64,000 nucleotides of DNA from Salinisphaera orenii subsp. orenii MK-B5 (GCF_003788635.1 NZ_AYKH01000009.1:1-64000), one strand, 5' to 3'. Positions 29,711 to 38,147 are shown, counted from the stretch's first letter. The notes: generated by a model not told the origin, from the sequence alone. Translations and numbers: made by a program.

Positions 29711-31006
29711 ATGATGCGAATGCGTGCGGGGTTGCTCTTCCTGTGGCTGGTGCTGTGCGCCCCCGCAGCGCTGGCGCAGGCCCAGGCCGAAGGCGGCGCT
29801 GCCGCCGGCTATCCCATCACCGACGGTCTGGCTGCCACGGTCGTCGGTACCCCGGCCGATCTCAAAGCCGAGCTGCCCGCCGATCTGGATTTCGCGGTGC
29901 GTACGCTCGAGCCGCTGGTCGAGCGTGAGACGCCGGCATCGCTGCGCTATGCGCGGCCGCTGCAGTATCTGCTGGTCACGCAGGACGAGCCGGCGCCGCT
30001 GGCGTTCGTGATCGCCGGTACCGGCGCGAGCGCGCTGTCCAGCAAGTGCGTGCTGCTCTCGCGCGCATTGCACGAGGTGGGCTACAGCGTCGCCTGCCTG
30101 CCATCGCCCACCAGCGTTCCGTTCATGCTCGGGGCCGCGGAGCACCCGGTGCCCGGCCGCATGTCGGCGGACGTCGAGGAGCTTTACCGGCTGATGGGCG
30201 CGGTGCGCGACGATCTGCCGGAGACGACCGAGGTCACCGGCTATGCCTTGACGGGCTGGAGCCTGGGCGCGACCGAGGCCGCCTTCGTGGCGGCGCACGA
30301 CGCCAAGGTCGGCACCTTCGATTTCTCGCGTGTGCTGCTGCTCAATCCGGCGGTCAGCGTCTGGGATTCGGTCCGGCGCATGGATGCGCTGCTGGAACGC
30401 AATCTGGACGGCGGCATCGACGGCATCCCCGCGTTCGTGGCGCGCGGTCTCGGCGGGCTCAGGCGGATCTATTCCAGCGGCGACAGCCTGCGCTTCAATG
30501 AGGACTTCCTCTATCGCGCCTATACCAGCCAGTCGCCCGACCGGGCCGACATCGCCGCGATCGTGGGCCTGGCCTTCCGGCTGGCGCTGGCGAACATGTC
30601 GTTCGCCGCCGACGTGCTCACCCAGTCCGACGTGATCGTGCCGCGCAACGTCGAGCTCGGCCCCTACGACTCGATGGATCCCTATATCAAGCGTTCGTTC
30701 CGGATGTCGTTCACCGACTACATCGACGAGCTGCTGCTGCCGTACTGGAACCGCGACGGCCGCGATCTCTCGCGGCGCCGGCTGATCGCCGAGGCCGACC
30801 TGCGCCATATCGAGGATTTTCTCGCGCGGCACGAGGACATCGCCGTGTTCGCCAACGCCGACGATCCGATTCTGGGCGACGGCGACGTGTCGTTCCTGCG
30901 CTCGACCTTCGGTTCGCGCGCGCGGATCCGGCCGCACGGCGGTCATCTGGGCAATCTCGGCTATCGCGACACCATCGCCGCCCTACAGGACTTCTTCTCG
31001 CCATGA
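29711..31006 (+). CDS. Secreted alpha/beta-hydrolase coupled to MlaA
   Basis: A 431-residue protein with a signal peptide (residues 1-25, LWLVLCAPAALAQA). The nucleophile elbow is GWSLG (Ser184); the acid is probably Asp384/385 (ANADDP) and the base His412 (GGHLG), so a lipase/esterase-type triad is plausible. Its stop overlaps the mlaA start as ATGA, so both are made from one message. MlaA removes phospholipids from the outer leaflet of the outer membrane. A periplasmic acyl hydrolase in the same unit may process those lipids; that is inference from context. No closer family recognised. Confidence 0.82.
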   Translation: MMRMRAGLLFLWLVLCAPAALAQAQAEGGAAAGYPITDGLAATVVGTPADLKAELPADLDFAVRTLEPLVERETPASLRYARPLQYLLVTQDEPAPLAFVIAGTGASALSSKCVLLSRALHEVGYSVACLPSPTSVPFMLGAAEHPVPGRMSADVEELYRLMGAVRDDLPETTEVTGYALTGWSLGATEAAFVAAHDAKVGTFDFSRVLLLNPAVSVWDSVRRMDALLERNLDGGIDGIPAFVARGLGGLRRIYSSGDSLRFNEDFLYRAYTSQSPDRADIAAIVGLAFRLALANMSFAADVLTQSDVIVPRNVELGPYDSMDPYIKRSFRMSFTDYIDELLLPYWNRDGRDLSRRRLIAEADLRHIEDFLARHEDIAVFANADDPILGDGDVSFLRSTFGSRARIRPHGGHLGNLGYRDTIAALQDFFSP

Positions 31007-31779
31007 ACGGCCCTGCACGCCCCATCCGCCGATTTGCCGCCCAGCAGCGACTGCTGTGGGCGACGCTCGTCTGCCTGACCCTGGGCGCCTGTGCGAGCAC
31101 GCCACCGCCGCGGACCATTGACGCGGACACGCCGGACCGGGTGCCGGTGGTCGAGACCACCGCCAACCCGCTGGCGATCTCGGACCCCTTCGAGGGCTTC
31201 AACCGGCGCGTGTATCGCTTCAACGCGCTCGCCGACCGCTATGTCCTGATGCCGGCGGTCCAGGTCTATCGCACGATCACGCCGGGCTTCGCGCGCACGG
31301 GGGTGCAGAACTTCTTCTCCAATCTGGGCGAGATCAACACCTTCGCCAACAGTGTCCTGCAGGCCAAGCCCGAAAGCTCCGCGGTGACGCTGTCGCGGTT
31401 CGTGATCAACTCGACGGTCGGCCTGGGCGGGCTGTTCGACCCGGCCGGCGCCATCGGCCTGGAACAGCGCGACGAGGATCTGGGCCAGACGCTGGGCTAT
31501 TACGGCGTGGGCGCCGGGCCGTACCTGGTGCTGCCGTTCTTCGGGCCGTCGTCGCTGCGTGACAGCATCGGCCTGGCCGGCGATCAGGGGCTGTTCTACG
31601 CCATCGACCCGCTACAGCTCGACGAGCATCCGTGGGCGCGCCTGCCGTATTGGACCCTGTACGTGATCAATACGCGCGACACCGTCAATTTCCGCTACTA
31701 CCAGACCGGATCGCCGTTCGAGTACACCCTCGTGCGGCTGGTCTACATGAACTATCGCGCCCTGCAGGTGGAACAGTGA
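31003..31779 (+). CDS. mlaA: MlaA/VacJ outer-membrane phospholipid-removal lipoprotein
   Basis: A 258-residue lipoprotein with lipobox LTLGAC (Cys30). Family landmarks are DPFEGFNRRVYRFN near 60, FFSNLGEINTFANSVLQ, RFVINSTVGLGGLFDPA and GPYLVLPFFGPSSLRDSIG. MlaA forms a donut in the inner leaflet of the outer membrane with OmpC/F porins and hands mislocalised phospholipids to MlaC. The inner-membrane Mla transporter is not in this window. It is translationally coupled to the preceding hydrolase, and repeat copy A lies 24 bp downstream. Confidence 0.95.
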   Translation: MNGPARPIRRFAAQQRLLWATLVCLTLGACASTPPPRTIDADTPDRVPVVETTANPLAISDPFEGFNRRVYRFNALADRYVLMPAVQVYRTITPGFARTGVQNFFSNLGEINTFANSVLQAKPESSAVTLSRFVINSTVGLGGLFDPAGAIGLEQRDEDLGQTLGYYGVGAGPYLVLPFFGPSSLRDSIGLAGDQGLFYAIDPLQLDEHPWARLPYWTLYVINTRDTVNFRYYQTGSPFEYTLVRLVYMNYRALQVEQ

Positions 31780-31803
31780 GTCGGGCGTCGCGCGCCGCGG
31801 CCG

Positions 31804-32058
31804 GGGCCTGCTAACGCTTCTTGCGAGCGCCGCATTGGAGATCGCAGATCGTGTGCGGCAAGACGCGAGTCGCCGATCGGGGCGCGCCACGGACCAGGCC
31901 GGCAACGCCGCAGTGGCCCATGGTCGTTTGTTCATGGGCGGTCCGGCCTTCGGGCCAGGCGCTGTCGTGCGGCAACCCGGCGTCCTGGCACGCTTGCGAG
32001 GACGACCGCACGACGCCTCGTCTCGCCGCAAGACAGCGCTTGGCGCGGACTGGGCGCC
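31804..32058 (-). repeat. MITE-like dispersed element, copy A
   Basis: An approximately 255 bp element in reverse orientation relative to copy D. Its left end GGCCTGCTAACGCTTCTTGC matches the family inverted end; the right end abuts the corA stop (TAG at 32060-32058) and is shortened by about 15 bases before GCGCCAAGCGCT. Conserved core words, read on the minus strand, are GCCCATGAA, CCATGGGC, CTGCGGCGTTG, CGATCGGCGACTCGCG and CACACGATCTGCG. It fills the gap between the convergent mlaA and corA genes and carries no plausible reading frame. Confidence 0.8.
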
Positions 32059-33014
32059 TAGAGCCAGTTCTTGTACTTGAAGTAGGCGTAGGGCGCGATG
32101 CCGGCCAGCACCATCGCCACCAGCGCGATCGGATAGCCGTAGGTGAGCGCCAGTTCCGGCATGTGCTGGAAGTTCATGCCGTAGATGCTGGCGATCAGCG
32201 TCGGCGGCAGAAACACCACGGCCGCGATCGAGAAGATCTTGATGATCTGGTTCTGTTCGATGTTGATGAAGCCCTGGGTGGAATCCATCAGGAAGTTGAT
32301 CTTGTCGAACAGGAACGCGATGTGGCTCATCAGCGTGTCCAGGTCGTGCAGGATCTCGCGGGCGGTGTCGCGCACCGGCGAACGGGCCGGCAGATGCCGT
32401 AGCAGAAACGAGATCGAGCGCTGCGTGTCCATCAGGCACAGGCGGATCTTGCCGTTGGAGTCCTCCAGCTTGGCGAGCCGATCGATCGCGTCCTCGAGGT
32501 CCGCCTCTTCGTCCTCGAGCACCAGGTGACTGACCTGCTCGAGCTTGAAGTGGATGTCCTCGACCGTATCGGCGAGATTCTCCACCTTCTGCTCGAAGAT
32601 CGTGGCCAGCAGGGCGGCGGGCGAGTCGGCCTCGACCTGGTGACGCCGGGCGCGCATGCGCAGCAGCCGGAAGTCGGCGAGATCGCCCTCGCGGAAGGTG
32701 ATCAGGCGTTCGGGCTGCAGGATGAAGGCCACGGTGTCGGTGTCGTGGCGGCCTTCGCTCTGGGACAGGAACAGCGAGTGCACGTGGATGCCGTCGACGT
32801 CCACGAAAAACCGGGCGGAGGCCTCGATCTCCTCGACGACATGGCTTTCCGGCAGTTCGTCGGCCAGGAACCGGCCGAGACTCTCGCGTTCCTCGGCGGT
32901 CGGGTCCTGGGCGTCGATCCAGCTCGCCGCGGCGAGGTCCGCGCCCCGGTCGTCGGGCGCGGGGGCGCTGCGTTCGACGATGGTCTGGCCGACGATTTCA
33001 AAGGTGCGAAGCAT
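32058..33014 (-). CDS. corA: CorA family divalent metal ion channel
   Basis: A 318-residue CorA protein: a long cytoplasmic alpha/beta funnel domain, a stalk helix (around 200-265) and two C-terminal membrane helices. The signature YGMNF lies at 278-282 with the loop HMPE, as in MPEL-type CorA. It forms a pentameric magnesium (also cobalt, nickel) channel in the inner membrane. Its TAG stop is directly joined to the end of repeat copy A. ATG at 33014; 48 bp separate it from the end of glxK on the same strand. Confidence 0.94.
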   Translation of the reverse strand: MLRTFEIVGQTIVERSAPAPDDRGADLAAASWIDAQDPTAEERESLGRFLADELPESHVVEEIEASARFFVDVDGIHVHSLFLSQSEGRHDTDTVAFILQPERLITFREGDLADFRLLRMRARRHQVEADSPAALLATIFEQKVENLADTVEDIHFKLEQVSHLVLEDEEADLEDAIDRLAKLEDSNGKIRLCLMDTQRSISFLLRHLPARSPVRDTAREILHDLDTLMSHIAFLFDKINFLMDSTQGFINIEQNQIIKIFSIAAVVFLPPTLIASIYGMNFQHMPELALTYGYPIALVAMVLAGIAPYAYFKYKNWL

Positions 33015-33062
33015 GGGTCTCGATGGTGATGGAATGCCCGTGGCGTGCCCGTGCGCTGCGCC

Positions 33063-34199
33063 TCAGCCGCGGGCGCGCAGCCGGTCGATATCGTGGCCGA
33101 TCTGGGCGGCGACCGTGCGTATCCAGTACAGGGGGTCGGCGAGTGCCGCCTCGGTCGAGCCGGCCCGCTCGACCAGCGTGTAACAGCCGGCGAAGGCGCC
33201 TTCGAGTGCGTCTCGGGCGTCGTCCGCAATGGCGCCGGACAGGAGCGCGGTCGGCACTGGCGCGGCCGCGCGCGCGATCGCCAGCGGCAGTTTGCCGGAC
33301 AGAGTCTGGGCATCCGAGCGGCCTTCGCCGGTGATCACGAGATCGGCGGCGGCCATCTGTCGCTTCAGCCCGGTCAGCTCGATCAGGGTGTCGGCGCCGG
33401 GCTCGAGTGTGGCGCCGAGCGCGGCCAGAGCGAAGCCCAGGCCACCGGCCGCACCGCTGCCGGGCGCATCGACATCGGCGCGTGCTCCTGTGGCCCAGGC
33501 CAGCCGGGCGAAAGCCTGCTCGACCGCGTCGATCTCGGCCGCGGTCAGGCCCTTCTGCGGGCCATAGACCCGGCTCGCCCCGGTCGCACCGAGCAGCGGA
33601 TTGTCGACGTCGCAGAGCACGCGCAGCCGGGTATCGGCCAGCCGCGGATCGATGTCGTCGAGTGACAGCGTATCGAGGGCGAGCAGGCCGGCCAGGGTCG
33701 GCGCGACGTCACGGCCGCCGGCGTCGCGCGCCCGGGCGCCGAGGGCGAGCAGCAGGCCCAGGCCGGCATCATTGCAGGCGCTGCCGCCCAGGCCGACGGC
33801 GATCTCGCGCACGCCGGCGTCCAGCGCCGCACGGATCAGCCGGCCGAGCGCGCCGCTGCCGCGGTCGACCAGTCCCGGGGCGCGGTCACTGCGCTCGATC
33901 AGGGGCAGTCCGAGCACGCGGGCGGATTCGATCGCGCCCAGCCCGGTTTCGGTCCGGTACCAGGGCGCCGTCACGCGTTCGCCGTGGATGGCCTCGACGG
34001 AGGCGTGCTGCCAGCGTCCGGGGCGCGCGGCGGCGATGCAGGCCAGCGTGCCCTCGCCGCCGTCGGCCATGGGCGCTTCGGCGATCGTCGCGTCAGGGCA
34101 GCTGTGGGTCAGGCCCGCGGCCAGCGCCGCTGCGACGTCGGCCGCCTCGGCGCTGCCCTTGTAGCTGTCCGGCGCGATGATCACGGTCGGCGATCTCAT
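33063..34199 (-). CDS. glxK: Glycerate 2-kinase (GlxK/GarK family)
   Basis: A 378-residue glycerate kinase of the bacterial GK-1 type. The N-terminal APDSYKGS (residues 9-16), ADGGEGT, GLGGSACNDAGLG and CDVDNPLLG match the family. It phosphorylates D-glycerate to 2-phosphoglycerate. In this genome it may use glycerate freed from glucosylglycerate by the phosphorylase at 46.7 kb, in addition to glyoxylate or serine metabolism; that link is inference. It is followed by corA and divergent from the FleQ-like gene with only 45 bp between start codons. Confidence 0.94.
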   Translation of the reverse strand: MRSPTVIIAPDSYKGSAEAADVAAALAAGLTHSCPDATIAEAPMADGGEGTLACIAAARPGRWQHASVEAIHGERVTAPWYRTETGLGAIESARVLGLPLIERSDRAPGLVDRGSGALGRLIRAALDAGVREIAVGLGGSACNDAGLGLLLALGARARDAGGRDVAPTLAGLLALDTLSLDDIDPRLADTRLRVLCDVDNPLLGATGASRVYGPQKGLTAAEIDAVEQAFARLAWATGARADVDAPGSGAAGGLGFALAALGATLEPGADTLIELTGLKRQMAAADLVITGEGRSDAQTLSGKLPLAIARAAAPVPTALLSGAIADDARDALEGAFAGCYTLVERAGSTEAALADPLYWIRTVAAQIGHDIDRLRARG

Positions 34200-34244
34200 G
34201 GGCGGCGCGGTCCGTGGATTTTTTCGATGCGGTGTCTGTAGGTC

Positions 34245-35651
34245 ATGTCGAGGTCGGCCGATACAGCTTTACAGGATAACGGTACGCGCGCAGACACAGG
34301 TGGCAAGCAGCCCATGGCGGCAACGGCTTCGGATCATACCGCCTCGGTGCTCGTGGTGGCCTCGGATCGTGAGGCGATCGAGTCGCTGCTGGATCATCTC
34401 GACGCCTGCGGGGTCGCCTGCGGCTTCGCGCGCCCCGGGGATCTGGCGCACGATCCGCCGTATCGGCTGACGCCCTACGATCTCGCGGTGTTCGTGGATT
34501 TCGGCAGCGAGTCCTCGATTCATAAAGGCGTCCTCGCGCTGACCTCTGAAATCCGCTGTCTCCTCGTCTCTGATACGCCGCCGGACCGGCTGGATGCGCA
34601 GGTGACCGTGCTCCATACCGACACCTCGCCGGAGACGCTGCATCGCCGGGTCCGGGCCGAGCTCGCGGCCGGCGCCCGGGCAACGGGGCTGGTGGGCGAA
34701 ACCCCGACCATGCGGACCGTCAACGAGATGATCGCCCGGATCGCGGGCACAGGCTCGACTGTGCTGCTGGTCGGCGAGTCCGGAACGGGCAAGACGCGGG
34801 CGGCCCGGGAGATACACCGCCGATCCGGGCGCTCGGGGGCGTTCGTGACGCTGGGCTGCGGCGCGATTGTGCACGCACGCCTCGAATCCGAGCTGTTCGG
34901 TGGCGACGATGACGGCGCTAAGTCTGCGTCGGGGCCCCGCGCCGGCTGTCTGGCACGGGCGGCGGGCGGCACCCTGTTTCTCGACGGCATCGACGACATG
35001 AGCCTCGATCTGCAGGTGCGGATGCTGCGCCTGCTCGAGGATCGATGTTTCCAGGCCGGCGGCAGCGCGGGCGACCGCGCCGTCGATGTGCGCATCGTCG
35101 CGGCGGCGCAGCGGGATCTGACGCAGGCGATCGAGCGAGGCGATTTTCGTGCCGACCTGTATCACCGGCTGGCGGTGTTTCCGATCCGGCTGGCTCCGCT
35201 GCGCGAGCGCCGGGCCGATATCCCGGCTCTGATGGAGGCGCTGGCGGCCCGGCTCGACGGGCCGACCGCGCGTTTTGATGCGACCGCCACCGCGCGGCTC
35301 AAGCGCCACGACTGGCCCGGTAACGTGCGCGAACTCGCCAACGTCGTCGAACGTCTGGCAATCCTGTATCCCGGCGAGCCGATCGATGCCGCGCATCTCG
35401 ACGGTCATCTGGCGTCATCGCCAGCGTGCGATCCGGCCACGGAGCAGGCTGCGACCGTGCGCCCGCCGAGCCTGCGCCTGCCCGACGAAGACCTCGATCT
35501 GCGCCTGTTCGTCGAGGACGTCGAGAGGCAGCTGATACGACAGGCCCTGGACAGTCAGAACGGCGTCGTGGCGCAGGCGGCGCGGCGGCTGGGGCTGCGC
35601 CGTACCACCCTGATCGAAAAGCTTCGCCGCTACGGCATCGCGGTCGACTGA
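34245..35651 (+). CDS. FleQ-like AAA+ enhancer-binding regulator lacking GAFTGA
   Basis: A 468-residue regulator with a receiver-like N-terminal domain (30-140) without a clear phosphoacceptor, an AAA+ domain and a C-terminal Fis-type HTH (NGVVAQAARRLGLRRTTLIE, 439-458). Walker A GESGTGKT (177-184) and arginine fingers in FRADLYHRL are present. The sigma54-contact loop GAFTGA is absent: after ESELFGG the sequence reads DDDGAKSASGPRAG. Walker B reads GGTLFLDGIDD, with Gly248 replacing the catalytic glutamate. It may therefore act without remodelling sigma54-RNA polymerase, like TyrR or FleQ in its repressor role. A second ATG at 34314 is possible. Confidence 0.85.
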   Translation: MSRSADTALQDNGTRADTGGKQPMAATASDHTASVLVVASDREAIESLLDHLDACGVACGFARPGDLAHDPPYRLTPYDLAVFVDFGSESSIHKGVLALTSEIRCLLVSDTPPDRLDAQVTVLHTDTSPETLHRRVRAELAAGARATGLVGETPTMRTVNEMIARIAGTGSTVLLVGESGTGKTRAAREIHRRSGRSGAFVTLGCGAIVHARLESELFGGDDDGAKSASGPRAGCLARAAGGTLFLDGIDDMSLDLQVRMLRLLEDRCFQAGGSAGDRAVDVRIVAAAQRDLTQAIERGDFRADLYHRLAVFPIRLAPLRERRADIPALMEALAARLDGPTARFDATATARLKRHDWPGNVRELANVVERLAILYPGEPIDAAHLDGHLASSPACDPATEQAATVRPPSLRLPDEDLDLRLFVEDVERQLIRQALDSQNGVVAQAARRLGLRRTTLIEKLRRYGIAVD

Positions 35652-35705
35652 CGCGGCGCGACACCCCGGCGCCGTGCCGGGCATCACTTGCACCCGCATC
35701 GGATG

Positions 35706-35740
35706 TGACATATAACGTCATCAAATGACGTTTTAGGTCA
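35706..35740. promoter_or_regulatory. 35 bp double palindrome in the AT-rich gap before fliA
   Basis: A perfect inverted repeat AACGTCAT-CAA-ATGACGTT (35714-35732) is nested in an outer TGAC (35706-35709) / GTCA (35737-35740) pair with exactly the same centre, 35723. It lies in the 299 bp gap 35652-35950 between the FleQ-like gene and fliA, which is the most AT-rich spot in the window (TTATTCTTTTTCAATTATTT follows at about 35773). It looks like an operator for a dimeric regulator; a weak terminator for the upstream gene is the alternative, since TTTT follows the inner stem. Confidence 0.6.
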
Positions 35741-35950
35741 CTTTTGCGCCGTGCTGGCGTGCCGCTTTGGATTATTCTTTTTCAATTATTTGAAAACGAA
35801 TGATTTTATTTTCAGGCACGGCGTTTGCGAAAGCGATTGGGAAAATGTGCGCAGCGGGCGTCAGAACAGGACTTCCAATCCGCGCTTCGCATGGCACATG
35901 GCGTCGATCATGCCCCGGCAGGTCGACATCCACGATACGGGGGATCAGTC

Positions 35951-36667
35951 ATGCAAAACGCTGCGGTGATGTATGCCGGGGTGGGGAATGTGGCACCGCT
36001 GCTCGACGACCACGCCGAGCTGGTCAAGCGGATCGCCTGGCGGTTGCACCGTCGTCTGCCGACCTGCGTTCAGATCGAGGACCTCATCCAGGCCGGGATG
36101 ATCGGCCTGCTTGAGGCGGTCGAGCGTTTCCAGTCCGACGAGGAAGCCAGCTTCGCGACCTTTGCCGGTATCCGGATTCGCGGCGCCATGCTCGACGAGA
36201 TACGGCGCGGGGACTGGGCGCCGCGGTCGCTGCATCGGGCCGCGCGCGCGCTCAAGCGGGCCCGCAGCGACATCGAGCGGCGCGACGGCCGCAGCGCGAC
36301 GAGCGCCGCCATGGCCACGGAGCTGGGCATGACGAGCGAAGAGTACCGGCGCCTCTGCGACGACATCACGCTCACGCACCTGACCAGTCTGGACGCGACG
36401 CTGGCCGATCAGCCGGCGCTCGAAGTCTCGGCCGATGCGGCGGCGATCCCGGAGCGCCTGGTCGAGCGCCAGGACCTGTGCGAGGCCATCGTGCGCGCGG
36501 CACAGGATCTGCCGGAGCGCGAGCAGTGGCTGCTCGAGCTCTACTACGAGCAGGGCTACAATCTGCGCCAGATCTCGGAACGGCTCGGCGTGTCCGAGTC
36601 CCGCGCCTGCCAGCTGCACGGGCGGGCCATCCGCAAGGTGCGCGAGCAACTCGGGGAATTCGCTTAG
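35951..36667 (+). CDS. fliA: RNA polymerase sigma factor FliA (sigma 28)
   Basis: A 238-residue sigma factor, the usual FliA length. Region 2 is visible as AELVKRIAWRLHRRLP and QIEDLIQAGMIGLLEAVERF, followed by ASFATFAGIRIRGAMLDEIR and WAPRSLHRAARALKRA; region 4 is LRQISERLGVSESRACQLHG. It directs transcription of late flagellar and chemotaxis genes, none of which are in the window. ATG at 35951 has GGGGGAT upstream. The TAG stop merges with the end of repeat copy B. No FlgM gene is adjacent. Confidence 0.93.
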   Translation: MQNAAVMYAGVGNVAPLLDDHAELVKRIAWRLHRRLPTCVQIEDLIQAGMIGLLEAVERFQSDEEASFATFAGIRIRGAMLDEIRRGDWAPRSLHRAARALKRARSDIERRDGRSATSAAMATELGMTSEEYRRLCDDITLTHLTSLDATLADQPALEVSADAAAIPERLVERQDLCEAIVRAAQDLPEREQWLLELYYEQGYNLRQISERLGVSESRACQLHGRAIRKVREQLGEFA

Positions 36668-36933
36668 GCCTGTCAATACGCCATGCGAGCCCGTGCCAAG
36701 CGCTTCCTGAAAATTGACTATGGTCGGCAAGGCAAGGCGCAGTGCGCGCCGCGCAGTTACTCTGGTCGTTACATAGGGCGCTTGGCACTACGGGTTGGGC
36801 CGCCCATGAAACAACCATGGGCGCGCTGCGGCGTTGCACGTCTGGATCGTGGTGCGCCACGATCCAGACTCGTGCTTGACCGCACACGATTTGCGGTCTT
36901 CAACGCGACGTTTGCATGAAGTGTTGGCGGGCC
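36666..36933 (+). repeat. MITE-like dispersed element, copy B
   Basis: A 268 bp element with imperfect terminal inverted repeats: left GGCCTGTCAATACGCCATGC and right end, reversed, GGCCCGCCAACACTTCATGC. The left end is fused to the fliA TAG stop. It shares long words with copy D, such as CCAAGCGCTTCCTGAA and GAAACAACCATG. At 36840-36869 it contains a perfect 13 bp hairpin (GTCTGGATCGTGG, loop TGCG, CCACGATCCAGAC). The fliA terminator lies just beyond its right end, as if the element had entered between stop codon and terminator. Confidence 0.85.
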
Positions 36934-36966
36934 GTACGAACACCGCTGTACCGGCTTCTCCGATTG

Positions 36967-36991
36967 GACCGCCTTCGGGCGGTCTTTCTTT
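36967..36991 (+). terminator. Rho-independent terminator downstream of fliA and copy B
   Basis: Stem GACCGCC (36967-36973), tetraloop TTCG, stem GGCGGTC (36978-36984), then TTTCTTTG. It is the first terminator after fliA, 300 bp from its stop, with repeat copy B in between. Confidence 0.88.
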
Positions 36992-37031
36992 GTCTGCGGT
37001 ACGCTCCGGTGTTTTGACGCTTCAGATCGCG

Positions 37032-37556
37032 ATGTACTACTTCGCCTACGGCTCCAACATGCTGACTGCGCGGCTGGCCGCGCGCGTGCCCACGGTCCGT
37101 CCGGCCGGGCGCGGCTGGCTTACCGGCCACCGGCTGCATTTTCACCTGAGCGGCAGCGACGAATCCGGCAAGTGCAACGTGCTGCACACCGGCGACGGCG
37201 CCGATATCGTCCACGGGGCGCTCTACGAGCTGGACGCCGACCGGCTCGAGCGGCTGCATGCCGCCGAGGGCCCGCCCTACGCCTTTCTCGAACTCGAGAT
37301 CGGTACGCCCGCCGGCGCGGTGCGTGCCGCCACCTATCGCGGCCGCCCGGAGTTTCTCGATGACACGCTGGTGCCCTTCGACTGGTACTGCGACTTCGTC
37401 GTCCACGGCGCCCGCGAGCACGGCCTGCCGGCGGATTACGTCGCGATGCTGGCCGCCGTCCCGAATCGGGCGGATCCCGACCCCGAACGCGCCGCACACA
37501 ACCGCGAGATCCTGCACCGACGCGCGACCAACGTACGGCCGATGGCCGGCGGGTAG
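37032..37556 (+). CDS. Gamma-glutamylcyclotransferase (GGCT/AIG2-like)
   Basis: A 174-residue protein with the family opening YFAYGSNM (residues 3-10) and an internal GALYELD segment. GGCT-fold enzymes release 5-oxoproline from gamma-glutamyl dipeptides or related amines. The ATG at 37032 places YFAYGSNM at the N-terminus as in relatives, so the longer open frame upstream, which runs through the terminator and the repeat, is not coding. It appears monocistronic. The 261 bp up to 37817 show no recognisable gene. Confidence 0.87.
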   Translation: MYYFAYGSNMLTARLAARVPTVRPAGRGWLTGHRLHFHLSGSDESGKCNVLHTGDGADIVHGALYELDADRLERLHAAEGPPYAFLELEIGTPAGAVRAATYRGRPEFLDDTLVPFDWYCDFVVHGAREHGLPADYVAMLAAVPNRADPDPERAAHNREILHRRATNVRPMAGG

Positions 37557-37817
37557 CGGCCCGGCGCACGGAGGGCCCGCGCCGCGATCGGGTGACCGGC
37601 CCTGCCCGGCGGCGCTGAAAGACGCCCGTCGTATCGCTGACGTCGATCCAGCCCGATGCCTCGCCGGCTATGACCGTCGTTGGCACGCGTCCCGGTGGAC
37701 GATCCGGGCCGCATGGCAGCAGCGGACTGCCAGGCGACGGCGGCGACCGGAAGGAAAGGGAATGGCGCCGCCCGTGCCGGCGCGGCGCCTGAGGGCGAGC
37801 GCGCCCGCATTGATGTG

Positions 37818-38147
37818 CTATTGCATGCCGGCGGCACCCGGCGCGGCGCCGGCAGCCGGAGCGGCATCGGTGTTGCTCGGCACGCGTTCCCGTGCGAGCC
37901 CGCGGCCCGCGCAGGGCATCTGCGTGAGCTCCAGGCAATCGATCCGTAGTTCGAGGTCCCGGATCACCGCGGCCTGTGCGGCATCCGGTTCCGGATAGGT
38001 CACGGTCTTCGAGGCGCGGTTTTCCAGATAGCGGTTGTAATCCGCGATCGCCTCCTCCTGGGCGAGGCTGGCGCCGGCGAAGCCGAGCAGGCCCGTCAGC
38101 ATTGCCCCGCAGAGGGCATTGTCGAGCGCATGGTGAGGTGCGTGCAT
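37818..38147 (-). CDS. Small secreted protein of unknown function
   Basis: A 109-residue protein with a signal peptide (cleavage after about residue 32, FAGASLAQ) and a short mature part: EEAIADYNRYLENRASKTVT, then a helical segment containing two cysteines (RIDCLELTQMPCAG) and an Ala/Gly/Pro tail. The start ATG at 38147 follows CTGGAGAC. It is the last gene of the minus-strand run 43657-37818. I do not recognise a family. Confidence 0.65.
   Translation of the reverse strand: MHAPHHALDNALCGAMLTGLLGFAGASLAQEEAIADYNRYLENRASKTVTYPEPDAAQAAVIRDLELRIDCLELTQMPCAGRGLARERVPSNTDAAPAAGAAPGAAGMQ

Noticed and set aside
36683-36919. A short peptide frame in copy B (KQPWARCGVARLDRGAPRS) echoed in copies A, C and D
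   Set aside because: The similarity follows from DNA homology of the repeat. Frames shift among copies, starts differ and none has a ribosome site, so coding is not supported.
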